A stretch of 64,000 nt of DNA from assembly GCA_022769085.1 (NCBI GenBank), contig JALEKO010000012.1:1-64000 (forward strand), given 5' to 3'. Numbering within the stretch: position 1 is the stretch's first letter; the number at the start of each line of letters is the position of its first letter. The translations under genes were made by a program, and so were the position numbers. This document shows positions 41,230 through 49,909 of the stretch, piece after piece. The DNA is from Peptoniphilaceae bacterium. Lineage in GTDB: Bacteria > Bacillota > Clostridia > Tissierellales > Peptoniphilaceae. The notes under the pieces were generated by a model, which searched no databases, was not told the origin of the DNA, and saw nothing but the letters and a program-made list of their open reading frames with translations.

Positions 41230-41782
41230 AAATTTAACTGTACAGGAACTAATTAACAAGACAAAAGCAAGAGAAGCAAATCCTGGTGGAGGTTCAATTG
41301 TTACACTTACAGGTATTTTAGGAATAAATCTTGTATTAATGTTAGGAGAGTTATCAAAACTTGATGATGTTGCAAAAGAGAGAAGTAAAAAATTAAACGA
41401 TATTTCAATTAAACTTGAAAAAGTAATGGAAGATGATGTGTATGCCTTTGATAGTGTTTTAAAAGCCCTAAAACTTCCAAAAGGAGATGAAAGAAAAGAA
41501 AAAATTCAGCTTGGATATAAAGAGGCTACAAAGCCTCCTCTTGATACAATTAATTATCTTTTAGAAGCACTTGATTTATGTGATGAAATTTTAAAACAAG
41601 GAACAAAAAATGCTATAAGCGATGGCAAAATTGGAAATGATTTAATATACAATGCTATAATTTTAAGCTTTAATAATGTTGAAATTAATGCAAAATATAT
41701 AAAGGATTTTGATGTGGATTTGGATGAAATAAGGAAAAAAGCTGAAGATTTATATAAAAGAAATAAAAATATATTTGTTTAA
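41222..41782 (+). CDS. Formimidoyltetrahydrofolate cyclodeaminase-like (FTCD_C) protein
   Basis: 'LTVQELINKTKAREANPGGGSIVTLTGILG...DDVYAFDSVLKALKLPKGDERKEKIQLGYKEATKPPL'. Confidence 0.85.
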   Translation: MLRNLTVQELINKTKAREANPGGGSIVTLTGILGINLVLMLGELSKLDDVAKERSKKLNDISIKLEKVMEDDVYAFDSVLKALKLPKGDERKEKIQLGYKEATKPPLDTINYLLEALDLCDEILKQGTKNAISDGKIGNDLIYNAIILSFNNVEINAKYIKDFDVDLDEIRKKAEDLYKRNKNIFV

Positions 41783-41796
41783 AAAAAGAGGTGATT

Positions 41797-42276
41797 ATGA
41801 AAGATAACATAATTTATATTATTTTAGCTTTTTTATTTTTAATCAATATTATTGAATTTATTCAATTAATAGCACTAAGAAATAAACAAAAAAGGCAGAA
41901 AAAAAGATATGACAGACTTTTGAGAGGAATGAGTCCAGATTTAGATTTAGAAGAAGTTCTTTTAAATTTAAACAAATCTATTTCAAATGTAGATAAAAAG
42001 ATATCAGAAGTTGAAGAAGACTTTAATACAAATAACGCAAAATCAATTTCAGCATTTGTAAAAACTGGTGTCGTTCATTATAATGCCTATGAAGATCAGC
42101 ATAATGAATTATCTTTCTCTTTGTGCCTTTTGGATAAAACAAATACAGGTATAGTACTAACGAGTATATATGGAAGGGATTTTTCAAATGTATATTTGAA
42201 AGATGTAAAAAACGGAGAGATTGAAAATGCTTCTCCAGAAGAAATAAAAAGCCTTAAAATAGCTTTAGATGAATAG
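41797..42276 (+). CDS. DUF4446 family protein
   Basis: Single TM + 'RYDRLLRGMSPDLDLEEVLL...VVHYNAYEDQHNELSFSLCLLDKTNTGIVLTSIYGRD'. Confidence 0.85.
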   Translation: MKDNIIYIILAFLFLINIIEFIQLIALRNKQKRQKKRYDRLLRGMSPDLDLEEVLLNLNKSISNVDKKISEVEEDFNTNNAKSISAFVKTGVVHYNAYEDQHNELSFSLCLLDKTNTGIVLTSIYGRDFSNVYLKDVKNGEIENASPEEIKSLKIALDE

Positions 42277-42285
42277 GAGGAATTA

Positions 42286-43272
42286 ATGATAGAAGAACAT
42301 CAGATTATTAAAGATATTAAAAAAAATATTTCAGGTAAAAATTTAAGAATAGTTTTTCCTGAAGGGGAAGACCCAAGAGTTTTAAGAGCTGCATTAAGAC
42401 ATAAAGAAGATGGATATATAATACCTATACTTCTTGGTGATATGGGAAAAATTCAAAAAGTTGCCGATAAAGAAGGAGTAAAACTAGGTGATATTGAAAT
42501 AATTGATGTTGAATATGCAGAAGATTTTGATGAATTGGTTGATGCATTTGTAGAAAGAAGAAAAGGCAAAAACACTAAAAGAGATGGACAATATTTATTA
42601 AAAGACCCAAATTATTATGGAACTATGATGGTTTACACAGGTAAAGCAGACGGAATGGTTTCTGGTGCAATACATCCTACGGGAGATACTGTAAGACCTG
42701 CTCTTCAAATAATAAAAACAAAACCAGGAATAAAAAGAGTAAGTGGAGCAATGTTGATGTTAGGTCCAAATGGTGAAAAATATCTTTTTGCCGATACTGC
42801 AATAAATATGACATTGCAATCTCATGAAATGGCTGAAATTGCAATTGAATCTGCGCAGACTGCACAGCAATTTGGAATTGAACCAATTATTGCAATGCTT
42901 TCATTTTCTACAAAAGGTTCTGCAAATAGTGAAGATACACATAAAGTTGCAGAAGCTACAGAAATAGCTAAAGAAAAAAGACCAGATTTAAAAATTGATG
43001 GAGAAATGCAATTTGATGCTGCACTTGTACCTGAAGTTGGAAAACAAAAAGCACCAAATAGTGATGTTGCAGGAAAAGCAAAAGTATTTATTTTCCCATC
43101 TCTTGAAGCTGCAAATATTGGTTATAAAATAGGTCAGAGATTTGGGCATTATGAAGCCTTAGGACCTATTTTACAGGGACTTAACGCACCTGTAAATGAC
43201 CTTTCAAGGGGATGCGTTGAAGAAGATGTTTATAAATTAGCAATATTAACAGCTAATCAAGTAGAAAAGTAA
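42286..43272 (+). CDS. pta: Phosphate acetyltransferase
   Basis: 'RIVFPEGEDPRVLRAALRHKEDGYIIPILLGD', 'GKADGMVSGAIHPTGDTVRPALQIIKTKPGIKRVSG'. Confidence 0.95.
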   Translation: MIEEHQIIKDIKKNISGKNLRIVFPEGEDPRVLRAALRHKEDGYIIPILLGDMGKIQKVADKEGVKLGDIEIIDVEYAEDFDELVDAFVERRKGKNTKRDGQYLLKDPNYYGTMMVYTGKADGMVSGAIHPTGDTVRPALQIIKTKPGIKRVSGAMLMLGPNGEKYLFADTAINMTLQSHEMAEIAIESAQTAQQFGIEPIIAMLSFSTKGSANSEDTHKVAEATEIAKEKRPDLKIDGEMQFDAALVPEVGKQKAPNSDVAGKAKVFIFPSLEAANIGYKIGQRFGHYEALGPILQGLNAPVNDLSRGCVEEDVYKLAILTANQVEK

Positions 43273-43287
43273 TATTTATTTAAGATA

Positions 43288-43334
43288 TAAAAGATGCTCT
43301 GATTCATATTTATTATGGTGAAAGGGCATCTTAA
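43288..43334 (+). terminator. Terminator downstream of pta
   Basis: AAGATGC...GCATCTT long hairpin. Confidence 0.5.
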
Positions 43335-43390
43335 TTTATATAATAAAATATTAATAGAAATAAAAAATAGTTTTACAGGAGGTAAAAAGT

Positions 43391-44544
43391 ATTTTTAAAG
43401 AAGAAATAAAACAGAATACAAAAGCAGAGTAGCTCCTATAGCTATTTTTGTTTTGATTTTAAATTTTTTAAAACCTTTTGATACTAGTTTACTTATAAAT
43501 TTTCTAGTAGCTTGTTTAGGAGTAATTTTAGGTCTTTCGATTTTTTTATCAGGAGTGGATTTATCAATATCTAAAATTGGTTTAATGATGGGAGATTTTG
43601 TAGGTGAGCTAAATAAATTACATCAGATAGTTTTTTTTGGAGTTTTTATTGGGTTTATAATATCTATGACAACGCCATTTATAATTGCAATATGCTTAGG
43701 CATTTCGAAATTAATGGCTAGTCACAATGAAGAAGATTCTTTTGCTCTTGTAGGAATAGCTTTAACAGGACCTGTAAACTTTGGTTTAATGATGACTTTA
43801 TATGCAAATTTTTCAAAAATAGCTATTGAAGATGGAAATTATATAGATCTAATTTTAAGTGTAATTATATCTTCAACTTTTGCAATGCTACCAATAGTTT
43901 TAATTTTTTTTATAATGAATCATTTTGTTTTTAAGAAGAAAAATTTAAAATCTTTAATATTAGTATTAATGTATACTCTAATTGGTTTAATAATTTTTAT
44001 TGCATCGGTAGAGGGTGGATTTATGGACTTAGCAAGGCAGATGGGAGAAAATTATTCAGACTTTAAACTTTTACATTTAGTAGGATTTATTCTAGGTATA
44101 CTTGTTGTTTTAGTTAAGCCTATGGTGTATGCATTAAGTGATCAAGTAGAAGAAGTTACTGGTGGTTCTATTCATCAAAAAACTATATTAATAATCCTAT
44201 CAATTGGAGTAGCATTATCTGTTAGCCTATCTATGTTAAAATTAAATATAGGTGGCTTTAAATTGTGGATGGTAGTCATACTAGCTTTAATAATAAGCTT
44301 ATTACTATCAAGGAAAATATCACAAAATGTTGCTATAATAGCTTTTGATTTGGGTGGTGTTACATCAGAACCTATTATAGCAACATTTATCTTAGCTTTT
44401 TGTCAAGGAGTTTCAGGGAGTAATTCTTATGGTTTTGAAGTAATAGCTTTTGTAGCCATGATGTCTATAGTTACTATAATGACACTAGTATATATAATAG
44501 GAGTAGATAATGAAGCTTTTAACAACAATATTAGCAAAAAATAA
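43391..44544 (+). pseudogene. DUF1538 membrane protein, N-terminally frameshifted
   Basis: 43391-43429 encodes IFKEEIKQNTKA(E*), then a -1 nt shift gives VAPIAIFVLILNFLKPFDTSLL... continuous with the 363-aa ORF; no ATG at the expected start. Confidence 0.65.
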
Positions 44545-44572
44545 GAAAATACAGCAGTTTTCTTTACTGTAA
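44510..44572 (+). pseudogene. Possible truncated P-II-like regulator remnant downstream of DUF1538
   Basis: MKLLTTILAKNKKIQQFSLL* with an SD-like AGGAG; followed by about 220 bp of gene-like but ORF-broken sequence. Confidence 0.4.
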
Positions 44573-44807
44573 ATATAGAAGATAATGATAATAATAGAGT
44601 AAGAAAAAGATATAGTTATTAATGCTAGTAAAAAGCTATCAAAAAATAAAAGATGTTATCTATTAACAAATGAATCTAGATAAAGAGTTAAAATGAATAA
44701 TATTTAGCATTATAGTTTCAAATTTTAGTGGTCTTGTTGATAAAAATTAAAAAAGTATAATACAAAAATATAGATCAAGAAAATTTTAGAAATAATTGGA
44801 GGAAAAT

Positions 44808-45116
44808 ATGAAAGAAATAAATTCACAAGAGTTTAAAGATAAAGTAGTAAATGGAAAGGGTTTGTCACTTGTTGATTTTAATGCAACATGGTGTGGACCA
44901 TGCCAAATGCAAAAACCAGTTTTGGAAGATTTAGATAAAGAAAGCGAATTTGAAATATACGGAATTGATATAGATCAAAATCCAAATGTTGCAGCAGCCT
45001 ATAATGTTCAGGCAGTTCCTACACTCATGATATTTAAAGATGGAACTTTAAAAGAAACAATGGTGGGATTTCAAGCAGCTTCTGTATTAAAAGAAACTCT
45101 TGAAAGATATAAATAA
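44808..45116 (+). CDS. trxA: Thioredoxin
   Basis: 'LVDFNATWCGPCQMQKPVLEDL', 'VQAVPTLMIFKDG'. Confidence 0.95.
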   Translation: MKEINSQEFKDKVVNGKGLSLVDFNATWCGPCQMQKPVLEDLDKESEFEIYGIDIDQNPNVAAAYNVQAVPTLMIFKDGTLKETMVGFQAASVLKETLERYK

Positions 45117-45982
45117 TGAGATATGATATGGCAATAATCGGCAGAGGGCCTGCAGGGCTTTCTGCCGCTTTAAATGCAAGTATTAGAAATAAAAATATTA
45201 TTGTATTTGGAAATAGTCCATTAGATTTAACAAAAAGCAAAAGAATTGATAACTATTTGGGAATTCCAGATATTAATGGAAAAGATTTGTATAATCTCTT
45301 TTTAAAACATACAGAAAAATATAATATAAATTTTTCAAAACATAGAGTTAGAGAAGTCTATGCTATGGGTGATTATTTTGCTTTAACATTTGACGATAAA
45401 TCTATAATAGAAGCAGTAACTGTAATAGTAGCTTGTGGAACACAGCTTAAAAAAGATATAAAAAATGAAGAAAAATTTGTTGGAAAAGGAATAGGATATT
45501 GTGCCACTTGTGATGCTGCTTTATATAAAGGAAAAAAAGTTGTAATAATTGGTTATAATGAAGAATCGGTATCTGAAGCAAACTTTATAAATGAAATTGT
45601 AAGAGAAACAATTTATGTAAATATGTATAAAAAAGATATAGATTTAAATAAAGATATAAAAGTAATAAATGATATACCTGTTGAATTTTCAGGAAACAAT
45701 CGTGCAGAAAAATTAATATTAAAGCAAAATGAAATAGAAGCTGATGGATTTTTTGTTATAAAAGAAAGTTCAAAACCAGAAAGATTAGTCCCAAGTTTAA
45801 AAACAGAAGGATCTTACATAATTACCAATCATAAAGACATGTCAACATCAATACCAGGATTATTTGCTGCAGGAGATATTACTGGATTACCATACCAAAT
45901 AATGAAAGCAGTTGGCGAAGGACAAGTTGCTGCACTATCTGCAGCTAGATATATTTCAGGAAAAAATAGAATTAAGAAATAA
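45116..45982 (+). CDS. Thioredoxin-reductase-like flavoprotein lacking NADPH-binding motifs
   Basis: FAD motif 'AIIGRGPAGLSAALNASI', redox 'CATC', C-terminal 'GLFAAGDITGLPYQIMKAVGEGQVAALSA'; second motif is 'VVIIGYNEESVSEANF' and no HRR. Confidence 0.88.
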   Translation: MRYDMAIIGRGPAGLSAALNASIRNKNIIVFGNSPLDLTKSKRIDNYLGIPDINGKDLYNLFLKHTEKYNINFSKHRVREVYAMGDYFALTFDDKSIIEAVTVIVACGTQLKKDIKNEEKFVGKGIGYCATCDAALYKGKKVVIIGYNEESVSEANFINEIVRETIYVNMYKKDIDLNKDIKVINDIPVEFSGNNRAEKLILKQNEIEADGFFVIKESSKPERLVPSLKTEGSYIITNHKDMSTSIPGLFAAGDITGLPYQIMKAVGEGQVAALSAARYISGKNRIKK

Positions 45983-45983
45983 A

Positions 45984-46012
45984 AAGCAAAGCTTATCTTT
46001 GCTTTTTTTAAT
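45984..46012 (+). terminator. Terminator downstream of trxB-like gene
   Basis: AAAGCAAAG CTTAT CTTTGCTTTTTTT. Confidence 0.8.
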
Positions 46013-46149
46013 TAAAGATAATAATATTAAAGCTAATAAATTTGATGAAGAATTATATTTAATTTTTAAAAAGATATATAATCTTTATTAAAGATTAATA
46101 TTATCAAATATGTTTTTGAAAAATAAAAAATATTAAATTTCAATAAACA

Positions 46150-46222
46150 AATATAGATTATTAATTTTTATATTTAAATCTTTAATAAAAATAATTACAT
46201 ATAAAAATTAATAATCTATATT
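46150..46222. repeat. 24-bp perfect inverted repeat with 25-nt loop
   Basis: AATATAGATTATTAATTTTTATAT (46150-46173) / ATATAAAAATTAATAATCTATATT (46199-46222). Confidence 0.9.
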
Positions 46223-46305
46223 ATATATAATAATATAGATTTAAATATAAAAAAATATTATATATAATATAAGTAAAAAACATAAAAGTTTTATATTTAT
46301 AAAAA

Positions 46306-46332
46306 TGATAATATTTATGATAATGTTTATCA
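46306..46332. promoter_or_regulatory. Tandem overlapping Fur-family-like boxes upstream of asrABC
   Basis: TGATAATATTTATGA (46306-46320) and TGATAATGTTTATCA (46318-46332) versus TGATAATnATTATCA: 2 and 1 mismatches. Confidence 0.6.
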
Positions 46333-46343
46333 TTGCAAAATTA

Positions 46344-46372
46344 TTGACAAATTAAATTCCTTAAACTAAAAT
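46344..46372 (+). promoter_or_regulatory. Sigma-A promoter of asrABC
   Basis: TTGACA (46344-46349) - 17 bp - TAAAAT (46367-46372). Confidence 0.75.
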
Positions 46373-46474
46373 GAAATCATAAAAGTTTACTAAAAGTGTT
46401 GAAATTGAGACTTTTTATCAACTGATATGATTTTTGCACTTTTTGTCTGCTTAACAAGGAAGGGAGGAATTTAA

Positions 46475-47521
46475 ATGTTCAACAAAATGAAAGAACTGCC
46501 AAATGATAATATTAGATCGTGGTTTGATAAACTTACTGAAAAATATAATGTTTATGCACCTGTAAATATTCCAGCAGGCGGTCGTTATCAAGGTATTGAT
46601 GCAGTTCAATACAAGAATGTCGATTCTTTTGAGAAAATCGTTTTCGACAAGAGATCTGATTATCCTATGAAAGAAGTCATAACCCCAATCACCCAAACTT
46701 TATATACTTTTATGGGTGATGATTATAGAGAAGTTCCACTCGAAAATCAAAAAGATTATTTAATCTTTGCCAGAGCATGTGATATAAATTCTGTAAAAAT
46801 TCAAGATCAAATATATCTTGAAAATGGTAATTTTGAGGATCTTTTTTATAGCAGAGTAAGAGAAAAAATTCATTTTGCTCTTATTGAATGTACAAATGAA
46901 TTTGACGGATGTTTTTGTGTGAGCACAAATACAAATAAAGTTGATGATAAAGACATAGCTTTTAAAATTGCAATAAGAGATGGAAAAGTATTTATTAATG
47001 CAAATGAAGATTTTTCACAAGATTTAGAACAGCTTAATGACAGTAGCATTGAATTTACATATCCTGAAGAAAACGAACTAAAAGTTAATTTTCCTGAGTT
47101 TAAAGGAATTGAAGAAGTTAATGAATTAAAAAATCATCCAATGTGGGATGAATATCAATCAAGATGTATTCACTGCGGATCATGTACAACAGCATGTTCA
47201 ACATGTACATGTTTTGATACAAGAGATATGGTATATAATATAAATCATCATGTTGGAGAAAGAAGAAGAACAGAAGCAAGTTGCATGATTGCAAGTTTTG
47301 ATGAAGTTGCAGGTGGAGCTCATTTTAGAAAATCTACAAAAGACAGATATAGATATAAAATTTTACATAAAATTTATGCTCATAATGCAAGATTTAAAAC
47401 TGGTGCAATGTGTGTAGGATGCGGAAGATGTTCAGCTCATTGTCCTCAACTTATATCGTATCCAGAAACTATAAACAAAGTTTCAAAAGCTTTGGAAGAA
47501 ATTAGAGACAGAGAGGTGTAG
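46475..47521 (+). CDS. asrA: Anaerobic sulfite reductase subunit A
   Basis: 'CIHCGSCTTACSTCTCFDTRDMVYNI', 'CVGCGRCSAHCPQLISYPETINK'. Confidence 0.95.
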   Translation: MFNKMKELPNDNIRSWFDKLTEKYNVYAPVNIPAGGRYQGIDAVQYKNVDSFEKIVFDKRSDYPMKEVITPITQTLYTFMGDDYREVPLENQKDYLIFARACDINSVKIQDQIYLENGNFEDLFYSRVREKIHFALIECTNEFDGCFCVSTNTNKVDDKDIAFKIAIRDGKVFINANEDFSQDLEQLNDSSIEFTYPEENELKVNFPEFKGIEEVNELKNHPMWDEYQSRCIHCGSCTTACSTCTCFDTRDMVYNINHHVGERRRTEASCMIASFDEVAGGAHFRKSTKDRYRYKILHKIYAHNARFKTGAMCVGCGRCSAHCPQLISYPETINKVSKALEEIRDREV

Positions 47522-47523
47522 GT

Positions 47524-48324
47524 ATGACATTAAATATTGTAACGCCTAAAGCACATAAAGTTTTGGATGTAATAAAATATACAGAAACTGAACGGACTTT
47601 TAGAGTAGAATTTGATGGTGAAATAAATCATGGTCAATTTATGGAACTTTCTATTCCAAAAGTAGGAGAAGCACCAATATCAATATCAGGTTACGGAGAA
47701 GGGTATCTTGATTTTACAATTAGAGCTGTTGGAAGAGTAACTGATGAAATATTTAATTTAAAAGCAGGAGATACAATTTATTTAAGAGGACCATATGGAA
47801 ATGGTTGGCCTAAAGATAAATTTAAAGGGAAACATATAGTTGTAATAGCAGGTGGAACAGGAGTTTCTCCAGTAAAAAGTTTAGTTAACAGTTTTAATGA
47901 TGATAAAGATTTTACAAAATCAGTTCACCTTGTCATGGGATATAAAAATCATCAGTCAATTCTTTTTAGAGACGAGCTAGAAAAACGGAAAGAAAATGAA
48001 AAATTCCAATGTATTTATTGTCTTGATACAGAAGATTATGATTATTTTAGAAAAGGAATGGTAACAGCGTTTTTTGACGAAATACCTTTTGAAGAATTTG
48101 GAGATGATTATGAATGTATAATTGTAGGACCTCCTATAATGATGAGATTTGCTGCTTTAGGACTTCAAAAGAAAAATGTACCTGATGAAAAAATTTGGGT
48201 TTCATTTGAAAGAAAAATGAGTTGTGCAGTAGGAAAATGCGGACATTGTAGAATTGATGAGACATATGTATGTCTTGATGGCCCTGTGTTTAATTACACC
48301 AAGGCTAAAAATCTTTTAGATTAG
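47524..48324 (+). CDS. asrB: Anaerobic sulfite reductase subunit B
   Basis: FNR-like 'LYLRGPYGNGW', 'VIAGGTGVSPVKSLV', 'SFERKMSCAVGKCGHCRIDETYVCLDGPVF'. Confidence 0.95.
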   Translation: MTLNIVTPKAHKVLDVIKYTETERTFRVEFDGEINHGQFMELSIPKVGEAPISISGYGEGYLDFTIRAVGRVTDEIFNLKAGDTIYLRGPYGNGWPKDKFKGKHIVVIAGGTGVSPVKSLVNSFNDDKDFTKSVHLVMGYKNHQSILFRDELEKRKENEKFQCIYCLDTEDYDYFRKGMVTAFFDEIPFEEFGDDYECIIVGPPIMMRFAALGLQKKNVPDEKIWVSFERKMSCAVGKCGHCRIDETYVCLDGPVFNYTKAKNLLD

Positions 48325-48333
48325 AGGTGGATT

Positions 48334-49371
48334 ATGCAAGATATTAATATAGGAAAATTAAGAGAAATGTGTTTCCGTCAATCTAAAATTCCGGGAGAAT
48401 TTATGCTTCAACTTAGAACTCCTGGTGGAACTTTTAGAGCTGATTTGGCAGATATTGTTCAAGAAGTTGCAAATAAATATGGAGACGGAAGAATACATTT
48501 AGGAACAAGACAAACCCTTGATATAACAGGAATAAAATACGAATATGTAGATGAAGTTTTAAAACTTATTGAACCTTTTATTCATGAAATAGAAAATGAA
48601 GTAAGTGGAGTTGAAATGGAAACTAAAAATGGTTATCCATATATAGGTCCTAGAAATGTAATGGCATGTATTGGTGGAGACCATTGTATAAAAGCGGCTC
48701 AAAAATCTCAAGAAATGGCAAGAAAAATTGAAAAAATAATTTATCCTGCACCATACCATGTTAAAATAGCTGTTTCAGGTTGCCCAAATGACTGCACTAA
48801 GGGACAATTTTCTGACTTTGGTATAATTGGTGTAACAAAACCTGTTTATGACCAAGATAGATGCATAGGTTGTGAAGGATGTGTTGAAAAATGTGAACAA
48901 GCTGCAACAAGAGTTTTATCACTAAATGAAGAAACTCATAAAATAGATAAAGATCCTTGCTGCTGTGTTGGCTGTGGTGAATGTGTTTCAAGGTGCCCGA
49001 CAGGAGCATGGAGAAGGCCTGACGTTCAAATGTGGAATATAGTTTTAGGTGGAAGATCTGGTAAACAATATCCTAGAATGGGACAGATGTTTGCTAAATG
49101 GCTTACAACAGATTCTGTTTTACAAATTTTTTCAAATTGGCATAAGTTTAGTGAATGGGTAATGGGTGGTGAACCTAAATACCTTCATGGAGGACATTTA
49201 ATAGATATAGCAGGTTATCAAGCATTTAAAGAACATATTTTAGATGGAGTAAAACTTAATCCAGAAGCATTGATATCTGAAAATGTACTTTGGACTGAAA
49301 AAGAATATCGTTCAAATATACATTTGAAACCTCTTTCAAAGCATAAAAAAGTTAAGACACCTAAGGAGTAA
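48334..49371 (+). CDS. asrC: Anaerobic sulfite reductase subunit C (siroheme subunit)
   Basis: 'HLGTRQTLDITGI', 'VKIAVSGCPNDCTKGQFSDFGIIG', ferredoxin motifs 'CIGCEGCVEKCEQAA', 'CVGCGECVSRCPTGAW'. Confidence 0.95.
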   Translation: MQDINIGKLREMCFRQSKIPGEFMLQLRTPGGTFRADLADIVQEVANKYGDGRIHLGTRQTLDITGIKYEYVDEVLKLIEPFIHEIENEVSGVEMETKNGYPYIGPRNVMACIGGDHCIKAAQKSQEMARKIEKIIYPAPYHVKIAVSGCPNDCTKGQFSDFGIIGVTKPVYDQDRCIGCEGCVEKCEQAATRVLSLNEETHKIDKDPCCCVGCGECVSRCPTGAWRRPDVQMWNIVLGGRSGKQYPRMGQMFAKWLTTDSVLQIFSNWHKFSEWVMGGEPKYLHGGHLIDIAGYQAFKEHILDGVKLNPEALISENVLWTEKEYRSNIHLKPLSKHKKVKTPKE

Positions 49372-49374
49372 TAT

Positions 49375-49845
49375 ATGGCAGAACAATTTAAAGTTGTAGA
49401 TTTAATAGAATCTTTAGTAAGACTTGAACAGTTTGGAAAAAGATTTTATATAAAATGTGCTAAAAAAACTAAAGAACTTGAAAATAAGAAATTTTTTAAC
49501 TTTCTAGCAAATCAAGAATCAAGACATGAAGATATTTATAAAGATTTAGCATCTAAATACAAAGGCCAGCAAGGAATTGATAATAAATATGACGAAGATT
49601 ATTCAGCTTATTTGAGTGCTCTTGTTGACCAATCATTTGATTTTGATGAAGATATTGATGTAAATAATTTTAAGGTAGCAATGAAAAGAGCATTGGAACT
49701 TGAAAAAGATACAATAATTTTTATTTCAGAAGTTGAAAATATCTTAAATAGCAAAGACGAAGTTATTGAAAAGATAAAAGAAGAAGAGAGAGGACATATT
49801 CGTCTTATAAACGATTATTGGAATACTCACAAAGATAGAGTATAG
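49375..49845 (+). CDS. Ferritin-like/rubrerythrin-type diiron protein in asr operon
   Basis: 'LVRLEQFGKRFYIKCAKKT...FLANQESRHEDIYKDL...ALELEKDTIIFISEVE...EERGHIRLIND' paired E/ExxH motifs. Confidence 0.75.
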   Translation: MAEQFKVVDLIESLVRLEQFGKRFYIKCAKKTKELENKKFFNFLANQESRHEDIYKDLASKYKGQQGIDNKYDEDYSAYLSALVDQSFDFDEDIDVNNFKVAMKRALELEKDTIIFISEVENILNSKDEVIEKIKEEERGHIRLINDYWNTHKDRV

Positions 49846-49854
49846 TTTTAAAAT

Positions 49855-49882
49855 TCAAGAGCTCATTTATGAGCTCTTTTCT
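49855..49882 (+). terminator. Terminator of asr operon
   Basis: AAGAGCTCATTTATGAGCTCTTTT. Confidence 0.8.
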
Positions 49883-49909
49883 TTTGTAATTTTAAATGAA
49901 AGGAAATTT

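Noticed and set aside
46451-46696. Minus-strand ORF overlapping the asrA start
   Set aside because: Antisense to a confidently identified asrA with no supporting signals.
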